Shown piece after piece: positions 22,746-35,878 of a stretch of 64,000 nucleotides of DNA. The number at the start of each line of letters is the position of its first letter. Positions within the stretch are counted from its first letter, which is position 1. The stretch comes from Amoeboaphelidium protococcarum. Its lineage: Eukaryota; Aphelidiomycota; Aphelidea. The position numbers and the translations under genes are program-made. Below the pieces are notes generated by a model. It was not told the DNA's origin. It saw only the letters and a list, made by a program, of their open reading frames with translations, and made no database searches. The stretch is taken from positions 186,001 to 250,000 of the forward strand of contig JALECJ010000005.1 in the NCBI GenBank assembly GCA_023515745.1, in the 5' to 3' direction.

Positions 22746-25700
22746 ATGTAAAATTAATTTATTCTTGCAGAGTCTGATGATTTGCTTCCTCTGAATCATT
22801 AGTCATAATAGTTATACTCATAATAATAAGATGACAGTCAGCTCAAGTCGGAGAATCCTCTGCGGACGAGTCAATTGCAGTAGACAGACAGTCTGTTTAG
22901 TCTGAATAGCTTCTTCAGTGCCGAGAACAGGTAGCAGTAGTAATAATAACGCAATCCTAGTGATGATTTTAGACAGAGTGGTAGTTAGCTTAATGTACCT
23001 ACTGATTTGTAATCATTGCATGAAAGTGATCTCGTGATGGATTCCCATTAACCAGCGGCAAATACTCAGCATAAGACTTTGCGCGAATAAGAGCATTTGA
23101 TTGACCAGTTGAAGAAGGAGAATTTTTCTTTAAAAGTAAAGCTGTATCATAAGGATCGTGATGATCCTGCCGGCTTAGGAAGCTCTGTAAATGGATCAAG
23201 AGACTTTTAACCACAGGGCTCTACTAATTCTGTTGGCAATAATAATAGTAATCAACGTGGTGTCGCCGCCAATCCTAACATTAATGATACTAAAAAACAA
23301 GAAGAGCTGCTTCGTCTTTAAAGGAAGATTAGGGAGATGGAGGAGGAGATGGAACTTAAGAAGCAGAGTGAACAGAAGTTGTTTGAAGTCAATCAAGTCC
23401 TATCGTAGAGAGCTGTTGAGATTGAACATTTATGCGGCGAGAACGAGTCTTTGAAGTTGCAGATAAAGTCTCTGGAATAGCAATAAGAGCAACTGGAGCA
23501 TTTGAATCGGAGTTTATCTTATTCTTAGTAGCACTCTCAAGGTGTTTAATAATAGTAGAATACGTCTTAATCTTAGCCGTAATAAATATTTAATGCTGGT
23601 CGATCTTCTAGTCAATTGTCTATGAATTAGAATTTGCCAGAGTAGTCTTCATTTCATTCAATTATTCCAAACACGTAACTGGAGCAGGGAATTAATATGC
23701 TCAGAGATTAAATCTCGTAATTGAAGTTGTAATTGATAGAGTCCACGTCCAAGGGAGATTATCTAATGAATGAGTTGGAACAGAAGAGTTAGAATCATTA
23801 GAGATCCATCAGACAACTCTATGAGTAATTCACTGTGGATGAAGAGAAATACAAGCGAGTTATTAGTCAGCTGCGTAATGAGTTGAACTTGAAGTAGAAT
23901 GAAATTTCACATTTGACATCGCAGTTGGACTAGACTGTGCGCAGTAAATCGTATGAGGAGTCGTCGCAGAGTGTTGAGATTGAGAAGCGATCTAGGGAGT
24001 TGGAGCAGTATAGAGCCAGATTAAAGTCGAGTGAAGCTGAGAAGGATAAACTGATGATAAAAGTGCACGCTGTGGAAGTTGAATGTGAAGAGAAGCGATC
24101 ATTGGTTGAGTAGCTTACCAGATAGCTTGAGAATAAATCCAGAGAGTGCTAGGATCTCTCTAATTAGACGATGTAATTCCAAGATTAGAGTAAGAAAGTA
24201 GCCTCTGCTTAGGCTAAGCAAGTTTAGGATCTCAATGCGTTGGTAAAGATGAAGGATGCTGAAATTGCTGCAATGAAAGAGTAGATTCACAGTCTGTAAT
24301 CAAAGATTAATTAGCTTGAAGACGGTTACCAAACTTAATCGAAATCAGTTTAGAGAGAGTAGGAAGAGATCAGAAATGAATTGAATTTGTAGATTGAAAG
24401 ATTCAAGATCAAATCTTCAGAGTAGAGTTCTGAATTGTCGGTATTGAGAAAGGAGAAGCAATAATTAAAGCAGTAGATAGAGTAAGTTCTCAGTGAGAAT
24501 GATGAGAAGATGGAGAAGGTTCTTGAGGAATAGAAATTGCTACAGCAGGATTTGAGTACGATGCTGCATGAGAATGAATCCATGCGCAAAGACCTGAAGT
24601 CGGTCGAGAGTCAGTGTAACTAGGCCAAGAAGGATAAGTAAATTTGTGAAGATTAGATGCGAGAAATGAAAGTCTAAATGGAAAAGTATAGTGATTAGGT
24701 GATGGAGTACAAGTCAAAAATTGATAAGCTCAAGACCAACTTATAAGCTAAAGAATCTGAACTGAATCAGCGGATAACTTAGATGTAGGACTTGAATTTG
24801 CGCCTGGCTCAGCTTCAAAAGCATATGCTGTCGGACAATGAGGTGACCAAACATTTGGAAGATCAGTATCTGGTTGCGATCGAGGAGAAGGACAAATTTC
24901 TTATTGAGTTAAATTCACTGATTGATATCACTATCGCAGAGTTTGATGTGGGTGCTATGAAGAGATTTGATTCACTTGGTGTCATTAATCCGTCAAAAGA
25001 CTTTGCCAAGTTCTCGGCACAGCTCAAGTCCAAGTGCGATCTAATGAATAGTTTTACTTCTCGTCTCAGGAGTGATGTGGACGGTTTCCAGAGTAAATTT
25101 CAGCGCGATATTGCAGCTCTGTACAAGAGATTGGATAGAAAGCTGGCCCAGATGGACAAATTTGAAGGCATCGTCCAGGATGCAGTTGCTGTATAGCGAA
25201 AGTTGAAATAGAAACTAAGAGAAAGTTAGAATGAGTGTAGTATATTAAAGTCTCAAGTTGATAGTGGTAGGTAGAAGATTGCTGATTTAACGCAGAAGCT
25301 TCATACGAAAGAGTCGGATCTTCTTATCCACAGCACGATGGAAAAGTCTAAATTTGCTCAGATTGATGCTCAGCTGTTAGATTGCAGGAACTAGCTGCGT
25401 TTGAAGGAGAATGAACTGATGTTATTAAATGATGAGTTGCAGCAGATGAGGGAGTCTAAAAGTCGTGATTATAAAAAGCTGCAGCAAGATTCGAAGTCGG
25501 CGGAACATGAATTGAACTTGTCCAAGTCCGAATTGCAGATAAAGTAGAGAGAAATTAGATCTTTATAGAAACTGCTGGAGGAAGCGCAGAAGAGCAATTA
25601 TCAGCACTCTTCTAATTAGCAAGATATTGTGAGACTGAATGAAGAACTGTAGCGAGATGTTGACAGACTCAGGTAGTAATCCATGCGGTCTTAAATTGTC

Positions 25701-25970
25701 GCCAATGACAAGAATGGTGGTACAAGCAGTGCAGATTATGATCGCCTACTTAAGGATTATTAAAATCTGAAGCGAAAGTTGGAGAAGAGGGAGTAAATGA
25801 TCGGGATGGCCTTGTCTAAACTGGAGCTAGTCAATACTCGGCGCGACTCTGTTCAAGCGGCCATTTTGAATCAGTTCTCAGATGATGTTCGTTACATGAT
25901 GGCTGCGTCCACTAATACCACTCCTCAAACGGATGCTGCTAATAATATTAGTAATCAAAATCGTTTATGA
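22746..25970 (+). CDS. CM1-domain coiled-coil protein (centrosomin/Mto1/CDK5RAP2-like)
   Basis: Likely gamma-tubulin complex tether/activator at a microtubule-organising centre. Seen: 1,074 residues, one exon when UAR is Gln. The N-terminal 100 residues are Gln/Ser-rich (runs of TAA/TAG). Around residues 108-135 is TLREQEHLIDQLKKENFSLKVKLYH, matching the CM1 (Cnn_1N) core consensus of a TLREQE start and KKENF-LK-K-Y. The rest is heptad coiled coil up to a short tail (VRYMMAASTN...). The ATG at 22746 was chosen as the only in-frame Met before CM1 with no stop between; the codons after it are TAA-rich. A splice acceptor-like TTCTTGCAG at 22770 leaves an alternative first exon possible. TGA at 25968-25970. 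CM1 identification is by motif. Confidence 0.82.
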
Positions 25971-26226
25971 ATGAAATAATGTATCTAAATAGCAGTACGA
26001 AGATTATTTTAATATCATTTTATTTCTTTATGCCGTCCACTTATAATGCGCGGATTATAATGAGGATAAAAATAGCCTTTGCCCAATGTCTGGACATGGC
26101 TTAAATTTATACCTAAAAATGATATTTCTTCTTATAAGTTTATTTTCACCATTATATATCAAGGTAGTAGTTGTTGCCAGACGTATAATATAAATAAGAG
26201 ATACTGAAGAGAAACTTTGACTTGTC

Positions 26227-29200
26227 ATGTTTAAACGCTAATCAATTGCAAAAGATAATGATGTTGTAAGCATTGTTGTGGACGACGCAGATTCGCCAAG
26301 CTATATTTAAAATTTAAATCACGACAACTCTGGTAATTTATCGCCGTCTATTATAGTAAGTAATGAAGATTTTGGGAATCAAAATGAATTTACAGTTAGT
26401 GCTAAAGATGCTGCGTCTTCTGCTGACAATGTGATTCAAGTTGTGACTGAAGTCAAAGGCAAAACCAATCTGTTACCGCTGGCAAAGTCATAAGAAGTGT
26501 TGCGTAGTAATTCTACAAAATCACCTCGCTCCCGTTTATCAGTGTCGATTATTGTAAATTCCTAGTCAGATGAACATGATATAGATGCAATCCTAACGGC
26601 AAGTCCTACCCAGGCGGCTACACCTCCATCTAGAAGATTGAGTTTTCTAAGAAGTCGCTCCCACTCTAGCGCTGCAAAGCTGGACTCACCGGCACTCGGA
26701 TTTTAGTCGGAAACTCTGCGTGGTTCGCCATCACAGTAATCTATTGCTAGCACTTCATTGAAATCTGGAATAACTTCTAGAGAATAATTGCCTTTAGCGG
26801 TGAAGAAGTCAGATTCTCTCCGCTTGCGTGGGAGCTCACTTATGGTTAATGGCGGCACTGGCTCTAACTAGCGCGGACCTTCCGACGAAGATTAAAGTAC
26901 CGCTGATCCGTCAAAGAGGTCCCTAAGTGTATTTGGACTATCACTGGGCTCTGGACAGTAGTCACATTCGCGTTTAAATCCTACGTCTATGCTATCTTTG
27001 AGTACTATGAGTAGTGCTGAATCTTCCTATACTTAAGGAGATACGTCTTCGCACGCCGCCGCTGCCCGTCCTCGTAAGAATTAAATGGCTCATAAGTAAT
27101 CGCTGACTGCCGAGGAAATTAAGTATATTATGGAAATGAACGCGAAAATGGCGCCGTTGGAAAGTAATCAAGCGGATGTAGAGTCTACTTTGAAGAATAT
27201 CCAGTCGCATATTGGTAAAGGCATTGTGTCGGATATTCAAAAGCTGGGCATTTCTTTGTGTTTGGGTACCCCTACCTTGTCAATGTATCTACTGACATTT
27301 TGCATTGAGAGGAATATCCATCCTCTTTGGTTCTTCCTCTAGGATTTGCGTCAATACAGATAGGAATTTGCTGGTATCAATAATCAGAGTAAGCGGTAGA
27401 AACTGGCTTAGAAAATGTATGATCTCTATCTGTCCGAGGATAATGCCTTCTATGTCAGACAATGTCTTCCTCTGCAATATAGTGGTCGAGATCGCACCTT
27501 CTCTGCAATGATAAAGTACATTGATGATCATTTGAAGCAGCCCACTGGCTCCATATTTGACGACATTGAGGTTCTTGTATTCAAATATATGGAGGTCTTG
27601 TTCGGTGGCCGTGGTCTCCAATAAGAGTCATCACCTGCATAATCAGCTAGATCGGTAGAAGGCAAGGCTGATGTATTTCTAACAAGTGCATAGTATCAAT
27701 GTTTGAAGAGCGATTTAGGTGATGCCACCGTACTGACTGTTGATCATTTTGCACGATCTATTCAGAGATTGCTCGATTTGCCATCTTAAATACTGATAGA
27801 GTTTGGTGAGAAAATTGTAAATTATTTGGATTCTCTGTAGGTGGATTGGAAATCATATCCGAATGCGTCAGTTCTATCAGCTGCGCCAACGTAATCTTAA
27901 TTATTGGGTAGACGTGCCAGGAAGAATAGTGTGAGTAATCAGCGTCCAGAGGGAAGCTTCCTCTCGCTGGCGGCTCATCATGCCGAGTAGAAATTGTTTG
28001 GAGGTGGCTCATCGCTCGCTATTAATCAGATTGGTAATGGCGGTGCTAACTAATCATCTTCCGCATATGGCCATAACACCTCAGATCGAGATTAGCACCC
28101 CTTTGTAAAGACTCAAAAGTAGGTCAAATAGTTTTGTGAGTATTGCTTTAAGGCTTTTGATATTTCTGTTTCCATGTCTGATGCTAGCAACTGCTCTTAT
28201 ACTTGTGAGATTTGTCAGTACGTTGCGCATAAGAATTGTAAAGGCCACGTTGGAATAAGCTGTGTGCCTTGTGAGAATTATGAAAGTAATAATGACCAGT
28301 TAGAGAGTATGTCACTGTATGGACGAATTTAGCAGCTTTCTGAACGATATCATTTACTGGCGAAAGAGATCTAGGTGTGCAAGGATATGATCACTGGTTT
28401 TAACAAGATCAATGCAGCGCAGTTGTCTGACAGTGGCTTTTTAAAGACTCCTGGTAAGCTAGGAGGTGCGAAATCGAATGTCAATCTCGCCCAGTCTACC
28501 GAAATAGACAAAATGGAGAGAAAGAAATTGTACTTGGGCAACGAGTAGCATAAAGTGCTTATAAAGCTGGCCAGCTTGGTATGCTAGTTGCCTAAGAGGG
28601 ATTTTTAATACACTGACTAGAGCTCACAAGCCTTTGATACTGTCAAGAGCTTGGGTAAGCTTGTTGAGGATTTACCGAATTCAATCGCTATTCCCATAAG
28701 TGTTGACTTGGATCTGATGAAAAATGTCCAGGGTAAAGCAGCTAAAAACCTCGTGGTTGCCGCTCATTAAGAAGTTGGCGATGTTGTAAAAGACTTTATT
28801 AGTAAATCAAGTCTGCCAATAGATCCGTTTACATGCACTCTCAGTTTTACTGCGACAGATGGGATTCCGAGAGAGCTTCGCTAATAAGATCGTCCCCTCA
28901 TGGTTAAGTATTTGCTACCGGATTCCGTGTTCACTCTTAAAGAGATGTAGACTACTAGCCTGAACAAAGACTCGTATGTGCTCGCCGACTCTCAAGACAA
29001 TCAGGCTAAACTATCTGGGAAGCGAAGAGCGATTCTTGACGAGTTTATCGATATGGAAAGTGGATATGCGAAGAATCTTTAGGATGCAGTACAGAAACTT
29101 TTGGAGCCTCTGCGAAAATCTGAAGTTGTTCCTTCTTTGGTTCTTAATGGTATATTTGGCAATTTAGGAGAAATCATTCCATTTCATGAGAGGATCGTGT

Positions 29201-30636
29201 CCAGTCTGATTGCAAAGAAGGAGAAAGATCCAGAGTCGGCCACATCACAGATGGTTGAGTTATTTGCAGTGGTTAGTGATACATAGTTTGAGAACGCTTA
29301 CATTAAGTATTGCTCTAATTAGCATAGCTCTTAGCGCACTCTGTCCACATTGTTGAAAGAGTCTGATGCGTTCAGGAGCGCATTGAAGAAGAATGAGTAG
29401 GCGCTGAAAGGATCGCGGTTATCTGTATCTGATATTTTAATTCAGCCCATGCACAGAATCACGCGTTATCCTATCCTGCTCCGTCGTTTGTAGGCTAGTA
29501 CTCCTTCCAGTCATCCTGACTTTACAGTAATTTAGTAGACGTTGGATAAGATCGAAAGCATTGCACACCACATCAATTAGGTAGTTCATGAGAAAGAAGC
29601 AGAGTATAAATTGTAACAATTGCAGCAAGGTCTTGATTTGAATAATCTCGCAGATAACTTTGAATTGATTGCTGATGGTAGACAGTTTGTTGGGGAGAAA
29701 CCGGTAAAGTACATGAAGAAAAGTGTAATGATTGATGCTTTGCTGGTTATACTTTCTGATATGTTGTTGTTAGTCTAAACGGGTATGAAGAAAGATGTCG
29801 CTACGTATGTGTTACAAAGAAGTCCGATATACTTTGATAGGCTGATGTCATTGGACGCGTAAAGTTTAAATGATTCTACCTCCAACAAATTGGCAATATC
29901 ACTGTTCTCCATTGATGCGTATGAGTGTACTGTACATTTACTGTCAATGACCGACAAACTGAACCTTCTAAAAGAGCTATGGTCGAATTAAGTTGCTTTC
30001 ATTGCTAGTGGATAGTTGCGTTTACACAAGCGGCCATTAAATTTCCTCGAGAAGGCATCCAATGAAAGTCAGTAGAGTTTAATAAGCTCAGGCGAAGATG
30101 ATATTTTGTATTCATTGATCAAAGGCAACGTGGTTGTAAAGCAGTCTTAAAATCCTAATAGACGGTCGTAAATGTCTGCTAAAAAGACTCAAAGGCAATC
30201 GCTGAGTTAGATTGACGATTTGGTGTAAAGTTCTTCAGCTTACTCAGCAGTAAGAGTTGGCACTTTGCCTAGAGGAGACACTTCACTTAATCAGTCTCTG
30301 GATTAGAAGTCGGTGCGATCGCTCGCGTCTGGAGATTCCACCTCAAACGATACGAGATCCATTGATTCCCACTCCACCATGTCATAGACCACGTAGTAGT
30401 CCATCTTGTCTTCATATAAGAATGGCGGAATATCTTCTCAGTAGATTTTTGAGTAAAATTAGTAGAAGTCATAGCAAAAGCAGTAGTAGTAGTAGGCTGA
30501 TGTAACGAAAGTGAAATCTTAAAAAGGTGGCCTTATCGCTGAGTATCTCACTGCTAACAAGTTGGTGCGAAGTCTCTCAATAAGCAGTAAATAGAGACCG
30601 GATATCCAAAAATCTTCTTCAACCAATGAGAATTGA
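26227..30636 (+). CDS. RhoGEF with RGS-like, C1, DH and PH domains
   Basis: Guanine nucleotide exchange factor for Rho-type GTPases, probably linking G-protein or lipid signals to the actin cytoskeleton. Seen: 1,469 residues, one exon. Residues 1-300 are Ser-rich and low complexity. About 335-470 resembles an RGS-like helical domain (HPLWFFLQDLRQYRQ, YFVRQC-type helices, MIKYIDDHLKQPTGSI). About 625-685 is a textbook C1 domain: His-x12-Cys-x2-Cys...Cys-x2-Cys-x4-His-x2-Cys-x7-Cys (HPFVKTQ...CEYC...CEIC...HKNC). About 930-1120 is DH (ILDEFIDMESGYAKNL, SVSDILIQPMHRITRYPILLRRL). About 1138-1250 is PH. The tail is Ser/Gln-rich. The domain order recalls ARHGEF1/11/12 with an added C1; the RGS part is the least certain. 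Confidence 0.9.
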
Positions 30637-30820
30637 TCTTTGTTGTGGTGAATGCTTTAATTTTGTTGATCATGATGTTTTAATGAAGTCTGAAGGTAAT
30701 TTTATTGAATGAGGTTTACTTCCACTTACTTTACCTCAATCCGCGTGTTTTACCTCACTTTGTTATAAAGGCGATAAAAATACAACTTGAATTTAAAGTA
30801 TACGCACCATAAAACTTCTT

Positions 30821-31618
30821 ATGAACTTGCCATAGGTTCGAATTAACATTGCTGATCCTTAGCATGAAGATGTCATTCAAAGTTTGATCAATGTAGACAA
30901 GATCCAAGATTGTATAGTAGCCGTCGTAAATTCGCTGAGGCCCAGCGGTTATGGCCAATAATCCATGGACCATGTCAGGCCGGTAAAGAGAATTAATTTG
31001 GACGTTGAGTATCAGTCAAATGGACCGCCTGCCTTTGTAGTTCATCAGAATGAAGAAAAGACTGTATTTAAATTGATGTTAAATGCTCATTACGTTCTAT
31101 AAGTTAAGAACAGGGTTGAATCTGCTGCTTCGGCTACAAAAACTGAATCTGCTATTGTAACTTCCACGGTCGCTCCAAGTATGAACAACTTATCTAAGAT
31201 ACCGGGCATAGATCCGCATTAAGAGCTGGTATATGAAATTATTGGCGTTATATGTCATGAATTAACTCATGTATTCCAGTGGGATGGCCGCGATAATTCT
31301 AAAGATGATGTCGCTGAGTGGTGGTTCATCGAGGGGATTGCCGACTATGTTAGACTCCAGGTGAGTTATGCCGCCCGCCACTGGTGCGAAGATCAGTGCA
31401 GACGTGAACGGAATGGCTATGCAAAAGGATACTAGAATGCTGGCTACTTTTTCAAGTGGTTGAATGAGAAATTCAAGTCGGACGTAGTTTAGAGGTGGAA
31501 TGCTAATCTTATGGCTGTCGGCTGGAAGGAATCGTTCCCAGTTGAAATTTCATAAGGCGGCGGATTAGAATAGTTACACCAGGAATATTGCACAAAGAAA
31601 GTACCATTAGATGGTTGA
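30821..31618 (+). CDS. Basic secretory protein (PF04450-type) family metallopeptidase-like protein
   Basis: Member of the plant/bacterial/fungal basic secretory protein group, thought to be zinc peptidases of the M-clan type. Seen: 265 residues, one exon. ICHELTHVFQWDGR gives an HExxH zinc site (HELTH, residues 146-150), followed by EWWFIEGIADYVRLQ, the family's hallmark Gly-Ile-Ala-Asp-Tyr-Val-Arg block, then a Trp-Cys segment and a GYQNAGYFFKWLN helix. The C-terminal part has EISQGGGLEQLHQEYC. An in-frame TGA at 30788 limits the start; ATG 30821 (MNLPQVRINIADP) is the first Met and gives no signal peptide, so secretion is not supported unless an upstream exon exists. Four of its Gln codons are UAR. 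Confidence 0.82.
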
Positions 31619-31810
31619 TATGTCATTTTTATGACTTCATGTTGATAACTATATTGATGTTAAAACGCATTTAAAAGTTGATGTTATCTTGGTAACTTTT
31701 GACGACATTTCTATCCCTTGTGCCATTTACTTGTTAATTTATCTCACTTCTTCTTTTGTACTCTTTTATTAATACCAAAAAAATTAAAATATTAAAACTA
31801 GAATTGTACC

Positions 31811-33643
31811 ATGCAAGATATTAAAGTGCTGTATGGAAGTCAGACTGGTACCGCGTAAGACTTTGCGTATAGAGTGTCGCGCATCTTGAGCTGTAAAACT
31901 GGATACCTTATCCCCGTGCTGCCAATGAATTCGTATCCTTTGGAATAGCTATAAAATAGTCAAGTTTTGGTATTTATGTGTTCCACTACCGGCCAAGGAT
32001 AAGAGCCAGACAACATGGTCTAGTTCTGGAGGCATCTGCTTAAGAAGAAGCACGGCGCTGAGTATTTACAACGCGTCCAGTTTGCCGTGTTTGGCCTTGG
32101 AGATTCCAGTTACGAACAATTCAATTTTACGGCGAAGAAATTAGATCGGCGGCTGAGTCAGCTCGGCGCGTCAAGATTGTTGGAGCGTGGCGAAGGCGAT
32201 GAGTAACACGATCTAGGATACTTTGCCGTATCGGAGCTGTGGTTATAGTAGTTGATCAGTAAGCTGGGCCTTGATGATTCAATGGTCAGTCTCGATCTGT
32301 CGGAAACTTTATTTGCGCCCAAATTTGACATTTAGATGATCAATTCTGGTGAAAGTCTTGATTCCAGATGGGAGGGCCCGCAAGTCAATGTTACAAAGTT
32401 AAAATCGTTTGGTGATACTTATGATCAACTGAATGTAAATGAAATGGATCGTCATTCCATTGATGCCACCGTACTGGATTCTTCTAGACTCACTGCTATT
32501 GATCATTTTCAAGACATTCGATAAATAGACATGTAATGCAAAATGGTGGATAATGAGAGTTGTTCGTATTCTGCAGGAGATGTACTGGCAGTATGGCCGA
32601 AAAATAACTCGTATAAAGTGTAGTAGTTATTGGATTTACTAGGATGGAATTAGATAGCAGATGAGAACATACGTGTTTGTTAGAATGGCAGAGTTATAAT
32701 GCAATGCACGTCTCTAAGAGAATTACTCACCGCGTACCTGGAGCCATTCTCTACTCCGAAATCGCACTCCTCTCTATTCTATTATCTCAGTCATTTCACG
32801 AGTAATGCTGAAAAGAAGGCCAAACTATAAGAGTTTGCATTCATTTAGAAGCAATCTAGCTCTTGGAACCCGTCTGAGATTTTACAAGATATTTATGCCT
32901 ATCTCTACCGCCCACGGAGAACTATTGAAGAGATTATTGTCGACTTTGAAGTATAGATTCCTCCATCGTTTGTATTTGAAATCTTCCCACAGATGGTGAA
33001 GAGAGAGTTTTCTATATGTTCTTATCCTTAGTCAAGTTCTGATCATAATTACGTAAGTATCTGTGTTGGTGTCATAGACTATAAGACAGTTTTGAAAAGC
33101 AGACGTCTGGGGATTGGATCTAACTATTTAGCACAATTGTAACGTGGCGACAATATGCAGGTGGAGTTGAAGAAGGGTTCCCTGCGCATTGACTGGTCTG
33201 ACAGCAGTCCATTGATACTTATTGGTCCCGGATTGGGGATTGCTCCTTTGCGATCCATATGGTAGTAGAATATTGCACTAGGTAATAAGCGAGACATTTA
33301 TCTATTCACTGGCTGTAGAGTTAAAGGCAGCGACGATATTTACCAGGACGAGTTGTAAAAGTTGCAAGATCAAGGTGCAATCAGATTTATGCGTGCATAC
33401 TCGCGATAGATTCAAGGCGCCAAGTTTTACGTTCAAGACTTGATGAGACAGTAATCTCAGTTGATACAGAAATTAGTTGTTGAGGATGGAGCCTCTGTAA
33501 TTCTGTGTGGCAATGCTAAACGTATGCCTTCAGACGTTGAAAACGCTCTCTCAGACATTTTAAGAGATGTTGTACAGGAACCGATTCAATACTTGAGGTA
33601 GATGAAGTCGAATAAACGGTTTCAAATAGAGACTTGGTAATGA
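31811..33643 (+). CDS. TAH18: NADPH-dependent diflavin oxidoreductase Tah18/NDOR1
   Basis: Electron donor to Dre2/anamorsin in cytosolic iron-sulfur protein assembly; binds FMN, FAD and NADPH. Seen: 610 residues, one exon. The FMN/flavodoxin domain opens with VLYGSQTGTAQDFAYR, then CSTTGQGQEPDNM and FGLGDSSYEQFNFTAKK. The FAD-binding region has a KREFSICSYPQSS motif (R-x-Y/F-S-x), and the NADPH part has IGPGLGIAPLRSIW, LFTGCRVKGSDDIYQDE and CGNAKRMPSDVENAL. C-terminal IETWQ ends in an aromatic Trp as in the family. Gln in TGQGQEP and others are TAA. TGA at 33641-33643. Confidence 0.95.
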
Positions 33644-34042
33644 TTATGAAGTCGAAGACGAATAAAATTTGTTGTGTTGCTAATATAAATTATACACTCT
33701 CAAATACCACAATTCTCCTCTTTATGCGTGATCTGCGAACTTTGTTGATCCGGCGATATTCTTCGCGCAATCAAAGTTCATTAAATAGCCGTTAAATGCT
33801 AAGATACTTTTTGCTCTAACAAATTCTCAAACTTCAGGTTGTCACTGCGCCCTGAAGGCGAAAAGATATTTCACGCCGCGAAGTGGAATTTTAAAAAGTA
33901 GTCAAACTGATTATTGCCCCTGAATTGATCGATTGCGCATGTCATAATACAAGCTGCTGCGCCTCTATTCTCATTGATCAGCTTCCTCTCTTTATAAATT
34001 ACTTCTAAAATCAAGTCTCTCTTAAATTTCATTTATATTATT
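33644..34042 (+). other. Intergenic region
   Basis: No gene seen. Contains a 7-bp inverted repeat (CTTCAGG...CCTGAAG, about 33833-33857) and the AT-rich leader of the next gene. Confidence 0.45.
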
Positions 34043-35878
34043 ATGACTTGGCGAAACTATCTGATAGTGTTAATATTGGCAATATAAAGCGTCTAAAGCG
34101 AATCATATCACTATAAGATTAGTAATGCTCTTGGAGAAATCCACCCTGGCAATGTTCGTTAAGGCGATGCGTGTAAACCGTACGGCAGGGAGTAGTGTGT
34201 CGCTGCTACATCGCAAGTATATGCTCAAATGGTTCCATTCGCGGTCCAAGGTAGAAATAAGATATTCAAATTGAAAGTGAGGGAATCTGGCCGCCTCGTT
34301 GATTTGCCATTCGTGTTACGCGCTATTCCATTGAAGCACAGTTTGAGGATTAATCATCAGGTGGATGAAGTCGTGATTGAAAATGCTTTCACTGAGATGC
34401 AGCTTAAATCTCAACATGTCAAGTCATTGTCTATAATCGATTATTATCTGTGCAATTTAGAAGCTATGATCGAGGCATTATGCGAAGATTGTGATCCCAC
34501 TTTTCATCGTCAGGGAAGCGCTGCCGCACTACGTAGAATGCATAGTTCATCTAGTGATAGAGATGGCCAAAATGGTTGTTAATCTCGCTCCAGCTCCTAT
34601 TTGACCCATCAGATTGTAATCGAAGAGAATGTGTATGACCGTGATTAGAGACTTGATATTGTGCTGTCGAACAAGGTGAATGATGCGCTTGAGAATTTTT
34701 AATCTGTCGATTCTGTGGCAGCTTATGTTCAAATGGTTACGAAAGACACCATTCGGTACATGTACGATGCGCGAAATGCATTAAGATATTATCATAACGA
34801 TTTAGTCCCATCCAAATTGCTAGTCGTAAACTAATAGGTATAACGCGAAAGTGGACTGCGTAGTGCTCAGCTATCAAGATCGGAATCATCTCTGGAACCT
34901 GTAATGGAATATGAAAATGGTATGTCTGTTGACGACTAAGTCACTGATGATTCTTCAGTTTATGCTTAGGAACAGAGTTATGAGATGCTCAAGATTTTTG
35001 GAAATTAGAATGCGACATTTCAAAGTCAGCCGGGATACATGCTCTTCCATTATGGCCCTCCGTTATTTTGGGAGATGTATAGACGTGAAGCGCTGGAGGA
35101 GTACAACTTTCGATACTTTATCGCTGGTATGATTGCGATGCTCAGCTGTAATGGTGGCGCGTCCCCCTTTGATTTTGAAATATATTACGCCAATAACGAT
35201 TATATGCCGGAGATTAACTCTGCTGCGCTATACAATTGTTTTGCGCCGGATGCTTCCAAATGGGAGAAGTATAATTTCCTGGAGCGATATCAACACTCTG
35301 ATCCCGCTGGTGCCCTCAAATTGTAGAACTTTTTATAGGATGTATATCCTGGTAGGCTTCGTGTGAAAAGCCTTTTCCAAGAAGTGCAAGAGTAATGGAA
35401 TCAGTTCTCTCTGGAGTCCTTCTTAGGTATCAAGAAAGATGAGCCTAAAGATATGGGTGACGAGTCAGCTGAGGATGACGATGCAATGTGGACTCCCGTC
35501 TTACATTATGGTCTGATGTCTTTTGCAATCACTCCGTACCATATCGCCAATTAACTGAACCATTTTAGAATGCAGTTACAGAGCGAATAATACAGAAAGT
35601 CTGCGATAGAAAGTACGCGATACAAAGTTGCCCCAAAGTATCACGACTTGTTCATTCCTGAAGATCGTTCTCTGTTATGTTCGTATGAACTCAAATCATT
35701 TAAGAAGGGACCTTTGCGAGAATATTTGGATTCTTTGAAAGGGCACAGGCGAGATGAGCTTACGACGAGAGCGTGGAAGTGTGAAATGTAGAGAATGTCG
35801 ACGCCGTTCTATGGACAGTCAGATAGTAAAGTGTACTCCTACGAATAATTGTTGAAGTCCTCCTACTTGAAGTCTTGA
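34043..35878 (+). CDS. Large secreted protein, unknown
   Basis: Not recognised. 611 residues, single exon. The start at 34043 (MTWRNYLIVLILAIQSVQS) is a clean signal peptide with cleavage near residue 18-20. The mature protein has cysteines early (DACKPYGREQCVA, CNLEAM, CEDCD), then a Ser-rich stretch, a long central region with LFHYGPPLFWEMYRREALEEYNFRYF and a C-terminal half rich in Tyr and Phe. No transmembrane helix other than the signal. No membrane anchor at the C-terminus, and no catalytic motif that I know. Many Gln codons are UAR, so the standard code would break it into at least six pieces. TGA at 35876-35878. Confidence 0.75.
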
